This document shows positions 1 through 7,498 of a stretch of DNA of 64,000 nucleotides, piece by piece. The stretch covers positions 13,792 through 77,791 of the forward strand of contig NZ_CH902585.1 of assembly GCF_000152845.1 (NCBI RefSeq), read 5' to 3'. Each line of letters starts with the position of its first letter. The first letter of the stretch is position 1. This DNA comes from Roseovarius sp. 217. GTDB lineage: Bacteria > Pseudomonadota > Alphaproteobacteria > Rhodobacterales > Rhodobacteraceae. Position numbers and translations under genes: made by a program. The notes under the pieces are model-generated. The model saw nothing but the letters and a program-made list of their open reading frames with translations, had not been told where the DNA came from and searched no databases.

Positions 1-1595
1 CGCAGGAAACTTTCATAGTGCTTCAATGCGCCTGTCGCGACATCGACGGCTATGTGAAAATCCCGCCCAACCCACCAGCCGTGAAGTTCGGGATTGACCC
101 AGCGATGTGGGTCCTCGGGGCGGCCTACACATCGGCGGCCCATTTCGGCATAGGCGCGATCCAGATGCGGCACCAGCAGGACGGAGATGGGATCGGCATC
201 CAGCAGCGCCGATGTGGCGAGGCCGGGCGGTAGGGTCGCGGTGTCGAGTGGTTCGCCTTCGAAATGAAGCACCAGCCTGTCCCTGCGTGCCACCTGTGCG
301 ATCAACCAGAGCAGGTAATCAGGATCGTTCAACGCCCACATCGATAAGGCCCGGGCAGATTGGCAGGTCGGATTGTTGCCCTGACCGACGCCAAGGGGTT
401 GGCCCAGGAACATGATGAGCCCTGCAATCAGATGCGTTCGAGCAGGCAGCGCCGTACCGCAGGTTGCCTCTAAAGCGCAGATGCACTCCTCGGTTAGTGA
501 CGTTTCCAACAGGCGCCACAGGGACGGCGCAACCGGAGGGGAATACAGAATGCCGCGTTCCAACATGAGCGCCAGCCCATAGACCGCCTGCGCTGTGCCG
601 GGCTGTATGGCGACATCGACCAAGGCTCGCACCAGCGCTTCATAGCAGCGCAGGGCATCAAGCCCGGTGCTCGACAGGCCCAAGGCATCGGGTAGCACCT
701 TGGTCTGATCGGCATCAATCGCCCAACGGAGGAAGCTGGCGTGATAATCTGATACCAATCCTGTGTCGTGCATGGCGCGGGCCAAAGCATAGGCCTCTTC
801 CTGAACGGTGCGCTCGTCCGCTCGTGACAGTCTGTCGACATAAGCTGGAATGCCTGGGTCCTCCCGGCTCAGGGCGGTCGGACCAAATAATGCACTGATC
901 AACCTGTCGGCCCCCCGATGGGCGTCGGCGGCGAGGGCGGTTCCAGTCTGTAATGCGCTTGCGATCTGCAGGATCATCTCCTTTACGTGATCAACCTGCA
1001 AAGGTCGCTGCGCCATGATGCGCCAGATCTCGTCTGTCAGTCGATCCAAGACGCCGTCAGTCCCAACCTCTTGCAGCAGATAACGCATCAGTTGGTCGAT
1101 GGCAGGTATCAGCGCATTTTGCGCGTGGCGCTGCGCCTCATCCAGACCCTGTCCCAACAGCCGGTCGAGATTGAAAGACAGAACTTGTGTTAGAAACTGT
1201 TCGGCCTGCGCGGGTGATAGCTCGGGCGTCGCATGTTCGCCTTTCGCAACCACAAGAAAGCGCAGCAGGCTCATCGCTTCCAGTGTGATCGTCTGCGGAC
1301 TGGCATGTGTCAGGGTATGTTTGACAAGGTTCGGCAGCAGTTGGGCCGGACGTCCCCAATCCGTGCCAGAAAACAGCCCAGCCTCTTCCATGAGTCCGGC
1401 CCTCTGGCGCAATGCTGGCAATCCGTCCTTATGCTGCAGCACCCGGCGCGCCGCATCCAACACGCGCAGTGCGTGGTCATTCTTGCCGATACGCGACGCG
1501 CTTTGCAGACCACGAACCTGTCGGTCGAGCCGGTCGAGAAGCGTTGGAAGCTGTCCAGCGGCGTTCATGTGGGCTGTCATTTCGGCTTCGGCCAT
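1..1595 (-). CDS. Large hypothetical protein, 3' end beyond window
   Basis: An uninterrupted reading frame of 531 codons runs from an ATG at 1595 off the left edge, so the C-terminus is missing. AAGGG lies seven bases upstream of the ATG. I do not recognise the family. The N-terminal 350 residues look helical and Leu/Ala/Gln-rich, without signal peptide or membrane segment. The visible C-terminal part has a Cys in a helix-like NNPTCQSARALS stretch and, further on, ELHGWW followed by FHIAVDVATG. A Cys, then His, then Asp in this order is compatible with a transglutaminase or papain-like fold, but this is only a suggestion. It follows the ATP-grasp gene on the same strand after 142 bases, so the two are probably co-transcribed and may act on the same substrate. 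Confidence 0.75.
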   Translation of the reverse strand, partial: MAEAEMTAHMNAAGQLPTLLDRLDRQVRGLQSASRIGKNDHALRVLDAARRVLQHKDGLPALRQRAGLMEEAGLFSGTDWGRPAQLLPNLVKHTLTHASPQTITLEAMSLLRFLVVAKGEHATPELSPAQAEQFLTQVLSFNLDRLLGQGLDEAQRHAQNALIPAIDQLMRYLLQEVGTDGVLDRLTDEIWRIMAQRPLQVDHVKEMILQIASALQTGTALAADAHRGADRLISALFGPTALSREDPGIPAYVDRLSRADERTVQEEAYALARAMHDTGLVSDYHASFLRWAIDADQTKVLPDALGLSSTGLDALRCYEALVRALVDVAIQPGTAQAVYGLALMLERGILYSPPVAPSLWRLLETSLTEECICALEATCGTALPARTHLIAGLIMFLGQPLGVGQGNNPTCQSARALSMWALNDPDYLLWLIAQVARRDRLVLHFEGEPLDTATLPPGLATSALLDADPISVLLVPHLDRAYAEMGRRCVGRPEDPHRWVNPELHGWWVGRDFHIAVDVATGALKHYESFL

Positions 1596-1737
1596 GGCGT
1601 TGCCCTTATTCAATTGGCTGGAGCACTGTTAATGCTGCCAACCGTCGCTTCAAGGATGCGGCAACCCCAAGGGGTCAACAACGAAGATGTGCCACATCAT
1701 GTGGTGCCACAGCAGCCGGTGTGGCCCGCATGGGTCG

Positions 1738-2964
1738 TCACAGATAGTAGTCCAGTTCTTCCTGCGCCTTTAGCAAGTCACGCATTTCGACAGCATCCTC
1801 GCCATAAAAGTAGACAAGGCCCCAATGTGTGCCGAACGCCGTTCGCTTGGTCACCTTCTGCGCATGCGGCGGGTTGAGTTCGTGAAAGTCAAAATAGGGG
1901 TGGCTCTCTGTCTGTGGGGGAATTTCAAGATTGCTGACCACGCGGCGACGTGGATAGACACCAAAGCAACCGGCATGGCCTTTCGCATCCTTGACTGGGG
2001 TCGGGAAGAAGGCATCAAGTTCGTCCTGCGTTGTCTTGGGGTCGAACACCAGAACCAGCGCCTGATATGCGTTGAACCCGTAGGCGCGTTCGAGCAGTTC
2101 AAATACGTTGAAGCCCGGCGGGCGATAGGCCACTTCGCCGAAATACATCGTGCCATCAGAGGTGACAAAATACTCCGGGTGGATGAAACCGAAATCGATA
2201 TCGAACACTTCAATTAGTTTTTCGATTTCCTGCGCAATTCGACCGCGCCACTGCTCCAATTCAGGGGTTGCCGGGACGAAAACGGAATAACCCAAGGTGA
2301 CATACTCTGAAATATTCAAAAACTGAATCTTACCATCCTTGATCCAAGCCTCGACCGCGAATTCCCAACCATCTAGATGGCTTTCCAGAAGCGCCGGAAA
2401 TTCATCATCCGAGATTGAGGCCACATCGTCCGCAGTGCGGATCACGCGGTGTCCCAGACACCCCGCCTTATCGAACGCCTTGAAATGGATCGGATCATTC
2501 GGGTCGCCATCCAGCTTCAGCAGTGTCTGGTTTACACGTCTTAGAAAGCGGATCACATCTGTCTGATCCATTGCTTCCTCAAAGATGCCAACGCGGATGC
2601 CACCCAATTGCGCGCGGCGTTTCATGAGTGATTTATCGCGGAACAACATGGATTGGCCTAACAAGCGTGGATTGTTCATCAACGCGGAGTTAACGGCACC
2701 CGCCCACTCGACCGTTTCCTCGAAAAGGGGAATCGCGACGTCGACCCCCATGTCTTTCAGTGTCGTGGCAAGCTCGAAGGAACGGTCGTTGAGTCGTTCA
2801 AAGTCCCATGAAATAAACGGTATGTCGTGCTCGACTGCATAGGATTCAGCCCAAGCGGGAGCGACGATTACATACCTACGATCAAATTTCTCAAGCGCGT
2901 CAATACAACGCAAGCTCCAACCTAAAATTGCAACAAACCCTTTGTCCGAATTCTTATCGGTCAT
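1738..2964 (-). CDS. ATP-grasp domain protein
   Basis: 408 residues from an ATG at 2964 that has AGGAG five bases upstream; a longer frame to 3054 has no such site. The N-terminus (FVAILGWSLRCIDALEKF) resembles the pre-ATP-grasp Rossmann-like domain. The middle and C-terminus carry ATP-grasp features: a charged ATP-binding segment around FKAFDKAG, the acidic stretch with EFAVEAW, and FGEVAYRPPG, whose Glu is the likely Mg ligand. Family members ligate a carboxylate to an amine, thiol or bicarbonate through an acyl-phosphate. The substrate is unknown; carboxylase-type or peptide-ligase roles are both possible. It lies immediately upstream of the unknown protein ending at the window edge, which suggests a two-gene unit. 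Confidence 0.85.
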   Translation of the reverse strand: MTDKNSDKGFVAILGWSLRCIDALEKFDRRYVIVAPAWAESYAVEHDIPFISWDFERLNDRSFELATTLKDMGVDVAIPLFEETVEWAGAVNSALMNNPRLLGQSMLFRDKSLMKRRAQLGGIRVGIFEEAMDQTDVIRFLRRVNQTLLKLDGDPNDPIHFKAFDKAGCLGHRVIRTADDVASISDDEFPALLESHLDGWEFAVEAWIKDGKIQFLNISEYVTLGYSVFVPATPELEQWRGRIAQEIEKLIEVFDIDFGFIHPEYFVTSDGTMYFGEVAYRPPGFNVFELLERAYGFNAYQALVLVFDPKTTQDELDAFFPTPVKDAKGHAGCFGVYPRRRVVSNLEIPPQTESHPYFDFHELNPPHAQKVTKRTAFGTHWGLVYFYGEDAVEMRDLLKAQEELDYYL

Positions 2965-3877
2965 CCTAACTCCTTGCTGATGTGAAGGGTACTTACCTAC
3001 ACCAAAACTCGAAAAAATCAACCCGTGCGGGTATTTGCAAAGCACATCAGACAAATCCTTGCCGATTTTCTAGGTTACGTGAATTATGCGATTTTAGGAC
3101 AAGAGCCCCAATTTACAGCAGTTCTGGAAGCATCAGGATAAGTGGGATTACCAAGTGTTGTGAGACGCAGTCTCTTGCAGGCGCGGCAACCCTGGCCCGC
3201 ACGAAACGCTTTCAGGCCCGGTGGAAGATGCGCCCCGCTGGCCTTGCATGTGCCGAGTAAGGGTTTCCGCAGCAGGTCGAGGATTGTGCGCTAAGTCTGG
3301 CTGTTCTCGCGCTGGTGAAGTTCTCACCGTCCTTGCAGATTGTCGGCTTCCGTCGTGACTTGTCATTTATTGTCATTATTACAATGCATTACCCACTCTG
3401 ATATACTGCGCGTGGAGCCACGAATTTGGCGCAGCTAATCCGAGGCGGGGGCATGGCAGAGTGCAAGACAGCAGATGCGGATGCAAGGGCTGGAGCAGGG
3501 GCCCCTAGTTTCCTAGACACCTGCTTCGTTCAGTTTCTGCTGTCTTCCTTCACATTTGGCTCCGGCGATCACCTGTCCAGCCAAAAAAGGGCTGCATAGA
3601 TCACTTGGACTTTGTGTTTGTTGCGCGTCACATCCACTGAGTCGGCGTGTGAAGAGTCCAAGGGTACCAAGGACCGCAAGTAGCATCCGCAGCCCGACTG
3701 GCGGCGTCATTACCGGCAGTGTTGTCGCGCGCGATTTCTAGAAAGATCGTTCAACACCAGCGCTCTGGATCAGTTCGAAATTCCGGAAGTACAAGTAGTG
3801 ATCCGTTTGCGCCCCAATAACGCCTGCTTTTATTGATACGCATGTCAAGCCTTTGAACAACGCTACGGCAAGAATCT
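2965..3877. other. Gene-poor stretch
   Basis: About 900 bases without a convincing gene. Short frames exist on both strands but lack ribosome binding sites and recognisable protein sequence. An AT-rich patch with repeated GTCATT words sits near 3361-3380. The segment 3500-3600 may hold the end of an old insertion sequence, but no transposase can be read. Confidence 0.4.
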
Positions 3878-4195
3878 ATGTCAAAACATAATGTATTGAA
3901 CCTTATGCTTTACGAATCCTCCCTCGAAGCTCGGAACTGGCGGCTCACGAGCCAGGACCGAGAAGCGGTACATTGGCGTTTAACAAGTTCTGATGAGGAT
4001 GCGGTAGTTTGGCGGCGAGACACCAAAAATGGTGTGTTGTTGGAAAGCGAAGTTAGCGACCAACAGTACAAGACTATATACTGGGGATTTTTCCTACTTT
4101 GGACTGCATCCTTCATCTGCTTGCTGGTTGCCTTTCCGGTGGCGATAGCGATTGCAGGGGTAACACTTAATCTTCAACTCATTGAGTTGACATAG
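3878..4195 (+). CDS. Small predicted membrane protein, unknown
   Basis: 105 residues. The first 60 are polar and contain an approximate internal repeat in which WRLTS and VVWRRDT are spaced by acidic residues. Residues about 65 to 100 form a long hydrophobic segment (WGFFLLWTASFICLLVAFP and on) that would span the membrane once or twice. No family is recognised. The start is an ATG with only a weak purine-rich site (GGCAAGAA) upstream. It stands alone between gene-poor DNA and a decayed transposase, so it could also be a chance frame; the composition favours a real protein. Confidence 0.45.
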   Translation: MSKHNVLNLMLYESSLEARNWRLTSQDREAVHWRLTSSDEDAVVWRRDTKNGVLLESEVSDQQYKTIYWGFFLLWTASFICLLVAFPVAIAIAGVTLNLQLIELT

Positions 4196-4294
4196 ACGTT
4201 ACCCAAGAAATGCTCGGTAAAGAAAATTCGGGACATCGTCGAAGTTTGCCAAGATCACGGTAATATGCGGAACCTCGAACTGATCCCCAAAGGG

Positions 4295-4352
4295 GTGGCA
4301 TACCATGGCGGTTTTTTGAACAGTCATTTCTCTGGAGAGAGGGGTATGCCAC
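4295..4352. repeat. 10-bp perfect inverted repeat
   Basis: Arms GTGGCATACC (4295-4304) and GGTATGCCAC (4343-4352) pair perfectly across a 38-base spacer. It lies in a non-coding stretch (4196-4534) just before a decayed transposase. It may be the ends of a very small non-autonomous element, an operator or a stable hairpin. No flanking target duplication was recognised. Confidence 0.55.
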
Positions 4353-4534
4353 ACACTCAAGATAACTATAGAAGCATTATAAAATCAATCGGTAAAGTTG
4401 CCCGATGAAGTGCCCATGTAGCGGTCATCCTAATAGGCTTCGCTGTAGATTTAGGTTGCCTAGAATCAGGAGGAGCACCCGGGGTAGAAACGGGCAGATC
4501 AGCGCCGCAATGCCCCCAATCAGGATGACGTTGC

Positions 4535-4911
4535 CGCAGCTTTTCGAGCAACCCGTCCAAACACTACGTTGGTATCTGTGGCACGGCAATGCGATGACCG
4601 CCGCGACAACCCTCAAAGTTCTCCAAATCGATTGTGACTGTTTGCCCACCAAAACCAAGAACCTGCGGGAAACGGTCAGGCGCGTCAAAGCCCAGGGTTG
4701 GGAGCTCGCTTCTTACCTCTCCAACAACTTCGACACACTTGTGAATTATGGCCACCTATACCGGAACAGCCTCCCTATCTCGTCATCCCGCACCGATGGT
4801 TGCGTCGATGAGATCGGCAACGCTCGCATCGGTAAACGCGCCACATGAGATGGTCTCGCAGGGCGCACGTCAAGTAGCTGCCATACGAGCCGCAGCACTT
4901 GACGGGAAGCT
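4535..4911 (+). pseudogene. Decayed ISKra4-type transposase, C-terminal part
   Basis: The frame that ends at 4848 contains RWYLWHGN, then NYGHLYRNSLPISSS and GNARIGKR, which match the conserved C-terminal blocks of ISKra4-family transposases (YGxRYRxGxPIS, then a KRMxKKQQMRW-like block). After the stop the homology continues in other frames (HMRWSRRAH, then VAAIRAAALDGKL). It therefore carries at least two frame disruptions and no N-terminal half. Inactive remnant. Family assignment is from remembered motifs. Confidence 0.6.
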
Positions 4912-5110
4912 ATGTATTGCAAAGCTGGTCGCTGAACCACTACGTTTTGTACATTCCCAAGTCGTTTGCGTCCAAGAAAGAATGGCACAGCGCCAATGGT
5001 CTTCGTATACCTGCAATCTCAGTTAAGGTTGCGCAGGTTTCTTTCGGCGTCGATGCCACCTGCCGCTATCGGACAGGTGGCATCTGATCGCATGCGCTCT
5101 AAAGGAGCCC

Positions 5111-5656
5111 CTATTGCTTGGGAAGCAGCACCCGATCTATGACGTGGATCACACCGTTCGACTGCTCGACGTCTGCAGTCGTCACGGTGGCGACACGGCC
5201 ATTTTCGTCGGTCAGCGTGATCTTGTCGCCATCCATCTTTGCTTGAAGAGTACAACCTCCGACCGTCGGAACAGCGTGATTGCCATTGTCATCGGCGATC
5301 ATCCCTGCAATGGCAGACGACATGGCGTCTGCGGCAACCACATGGCAAGTCAGGATTTTGGCAAGCTGATCCTTGGCGCCGGGCTGCATCAACGCGTCGA
5401 GCGATTTCTTCTTGATCATGCCGAACGCCTCATCAGTCGGTGCGAATACTGTGAAGGGGCCCGGCCCGGACAGGGTTTCGACCAGACCAGCCTGCTTGAC
5501 TGCCGCAACCAGCGTCGTGTGGATCGGCGAGTTCACGGCGTTCTCGATGATGTTCTTTTCAGCAAACATCTCTGCGCCGCCTACGGTCGGGTTCTGTGCC
5601 ATCGCAGTGGTCGACATGAATGCAAGGGCTGTGCCTACGAGAAGTGTACGAACCAT
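5111..5656 (-). CDS. Secreted fasciclin-domain protein
   Basis: 181 residues with a signal peptide (MVRTLLVGTALAFMSTTAMAQ, cleavage near 21) followed by one fasciclin (FAS1) domain. Typical blocks are visible: TVFAPTDEAF in the first half, CHVVAADAM in the middle, and the closing VEQSNGVIHVIDRVLLP. FAS1 domains mediate adhesion or carbohydrate and protein contacts on the cell surface or in the periplasm. The start at 5656 is preceded by a GGAGG-like site. The stop at 5111 lies beside a gene-poor region. A second, broken fasciclin gene lies at 10803-11150, so the window once held two copies. Confidence 0.93.
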   Translation of the reverse strand: MVRTLLVGTALAFMSTTAMAQNPTVGGAEMFAEKNIIENAVNSPIHTTLVAAVKQAGLVETLSGPGPFTVFAPTDEAFGMIKKKSLDALMQPGAKDQLAKILTCHVVAADAMSSAIAGMIADDNGNHAVPTVGGCTLQAKMDGDKITLTDENGRVATVTTADVEQSNGVIHVIDRVLLPKQ

Positions 5657-5901
5657 GTGTTATTCCTCCAATCTTCAGAATAGGCGTCGATGCGCCTCGT
5701 AAGAAGCCACGGAGTGACGCCGCCAGAAGTTTCACCCGGGACAGCGTGACATGGCGGCCTCTCATCGAAGACGCTGACGAGACCGTGACCAACACGCTTC
5801 GCGATCTCACGCTTTAGGTATACAGCCAGTTTCAGGCCGAGTACGACCTCCTCACTTCGAACGCGTCCATCTAGGACGCGATCATCTTGAACGAATAGCG
5901 G

Positions 5902-6226
5902 TGCCGATCTCGCCAACGTTAGGATGTCGATGAACCCGTTCAACGAGGTCGCCGTTGAAGAGGCTATTCGGTTGAAAGAAAAAGGGCGTCACGTCGGAGA
6001 TCTTGTTTGTTTCGATCGGCGTCAAGCAAATGCAAGAAATGCTACGCACGGCGCTGACAATGTGGGCGGATCGTGCGATCTTGGTTGTGATCGCCGGTGA
6101 CGCGCACCAGGATATCGAGCCGCTGGCGGTAGCGCAGATCCTCACGGGCAAGCGGGCGATCGACAACGGCATGAACGCGACCGGACAGATGCTGGTGACG
6201 CTTCTGAGCTGGGGATATGCGAACGG
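5902..6226 (+). pseudogene. etfB: Remnant of electron transfer flavoprotein beta subunit
   Basis: Two adjacent frames together read like Etf[17 protein letters not shown] and [11 protein letters not shown] first, then after a frameshift [29 protein letters not shown], and [14 protein letters not shown]. In normal EtfB a further stretch of about 15-20 residues separates the last two blocks, so there is an internal deletion as well. The N-terminal 25 residues and the C-terminal half are missing. The partner gene etfA is not visible. This is a dead fragment, presumably carried in by recombination. Confidence 0.8.
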
Positions 6227-6345
6227 CCCTTCACCGAGGCCCAGAGATCATCGAGCGAAAGACGCCGCTCATCATCGGGCCGGTTGAACCATTCGAACGA
6301 TACACGCCCGTTCCGCTCACCCCGGCTCACATCCACTTTCAAGCT
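6211..6345 (-). pseudogene. Possible DUF932 N-terminal fragment
   Basis: Within a longer chance frame on the minus strand, residues reading [28 protein letters not shown] and [10 protein letters not shown] resemble the N-terminus of DUF932 plasmid proteins, which typically continue into a few hundred residues not present here. The end overlaps the etfB remnant on the other strand, so the gene is cut at that junction. Identification is from memory of the motif and is tentative. Confidence 0.35.
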
Positions 6346-6734
6346 ACCAGCCCGCGCCGGCTCCAGAGGATCTATTTCTTCCAAAAGTCCATCAGCATTC
6401 CTCCGTGACAGGCGCCGGAAGCCACTCTCCCAGCCTTCAACCCGTCGCCGGGAAACCGGCACGCCTCTCACTCTCGGCAAACTTGTGGTCGAGGAGATCG
6501 TTCGAAGAATACGTATTTTATCGCCCCGACACTTCGAGGCAGCTTCAGCCAAAAACTAGTCTGACCCAAGAGAGCTCGCCGAGCGCGCCTACGCGCTTAT
6601 CAGTGAAGAAAGAGCTCATGCGATTGACATCGTGAGTGTTTTCATGAAATTGAAACCATGGGGATTGCGAGCTCCCCACGAGGCGCCAGGCGAAGATCGC
6701 GTTCCTATTCAACCCCGGCGACGGAGGAACGCAC
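6346..6734. other. Degenerate stretch ending in a chrB-type leader
   Basis: No gene is supported. The last ~85 bases (6650-6734) closely match the DNA in front of the intact chrB at 14608, including CTCCCCACGAGGCGCCAG and the GGAGGAACGCAC ribosome binding site just before ATG. The duplication therefore included the promoter or leader region as well as the gene. Confidence 0.6.
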
Positions 6735-7308
6735 ATGGCTGCGCCCAATGCCATTCGTTCGACAAGCTTGCCCGCATCATCGGGACCCCGCGCGCACCGC
6801 TCCTGCTCGACATGCGGTTCGAGGAAGATTTCGCCGCCGATCACCGTCTGCCAGGCCGGGCACCGGCGCAGCCGGGGCACGGCCGCTTGGCTCCGCGCCG
6901 AAGGTTACCCTTCGGAGTATCTCGACGGTGGATTCGAGGTCTGGTGCGCGGCTGGACTGCCGCTGATCGATCCGGCGAAGCTTCCAGCGCGCGACGCGCA
7001 GGGCCGCACCATCTGGGTCACGCGGTCGCGACCCAAGATCTACCGGATCGCGTGCCCATGGCTCATCCGCCGCTTACTCGATCCTCGCGCGATCATCCTT
7101 TTCGTCGCGCCCACCGAAGTGATCGGCGCTTCCGAACGCCAAAATGCGTCGCCTTTCGATATCGATGACGTGTTCTGGAGCCTCCGGGAAGACCTGTGCA
7201 CCTTTGACGTGATGCTGGCTGAGTTCGGCCTGAACATTCCCGCATCGTGCGTTTAGCGATGCCGCCATACGACGCATTCATCCCAGACGCGCTTCATGAA
7301 GGATTTTA
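6735..7308 (+). pseudogene. chrB: Decayed duplicate of chromate-resistance gene chrB
   Basis: A degenerate paralogue of the intact chrB at 13775-14608. The early part reads LARIIGTPRAPLLLDMR in a shifted frame; from about 6880 the main frame reads GTAAWLRAEGY, AAGLPLIDPAKLPARDAQGR, WVTRSRPKIYRIACPWLIRR and FWSLREDLCTFDVMLAEFGL, all matching the intact copy. A stop follows at 7256, and then AMPPYDAFIPDAL fits the C-terminal MALYDAF block, so about 70 codons were deleted. With an N-terminal frameshift and an internal deletion it cannot make full ChrB. Confidence 0.85.
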
Positions 7309-7498
7309 GCCATTTATTCATCGGTAGATACTAAGGCTTGCCGAGTTTAGGTGAAGCATTTCTCTTTGACTCAATTCACTAACAATCAGGTGCTGCAATC
7401 CGAAGTTGTTCGACATAAAAATGCCACCTTCTTTTGGTTGTCGTTTTCTGTAGGTAGCGGAACTAGCAACCTAGCGACCAATTCAAGGTGCCAAAGCA

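Noticed and set aside
5635..5943. 102-codon minus-strand frame upstream of the fasciclin gene
   Set aside because: It overlaps the etfB remnant and the fasciclin start and has no clear binding site or family match.
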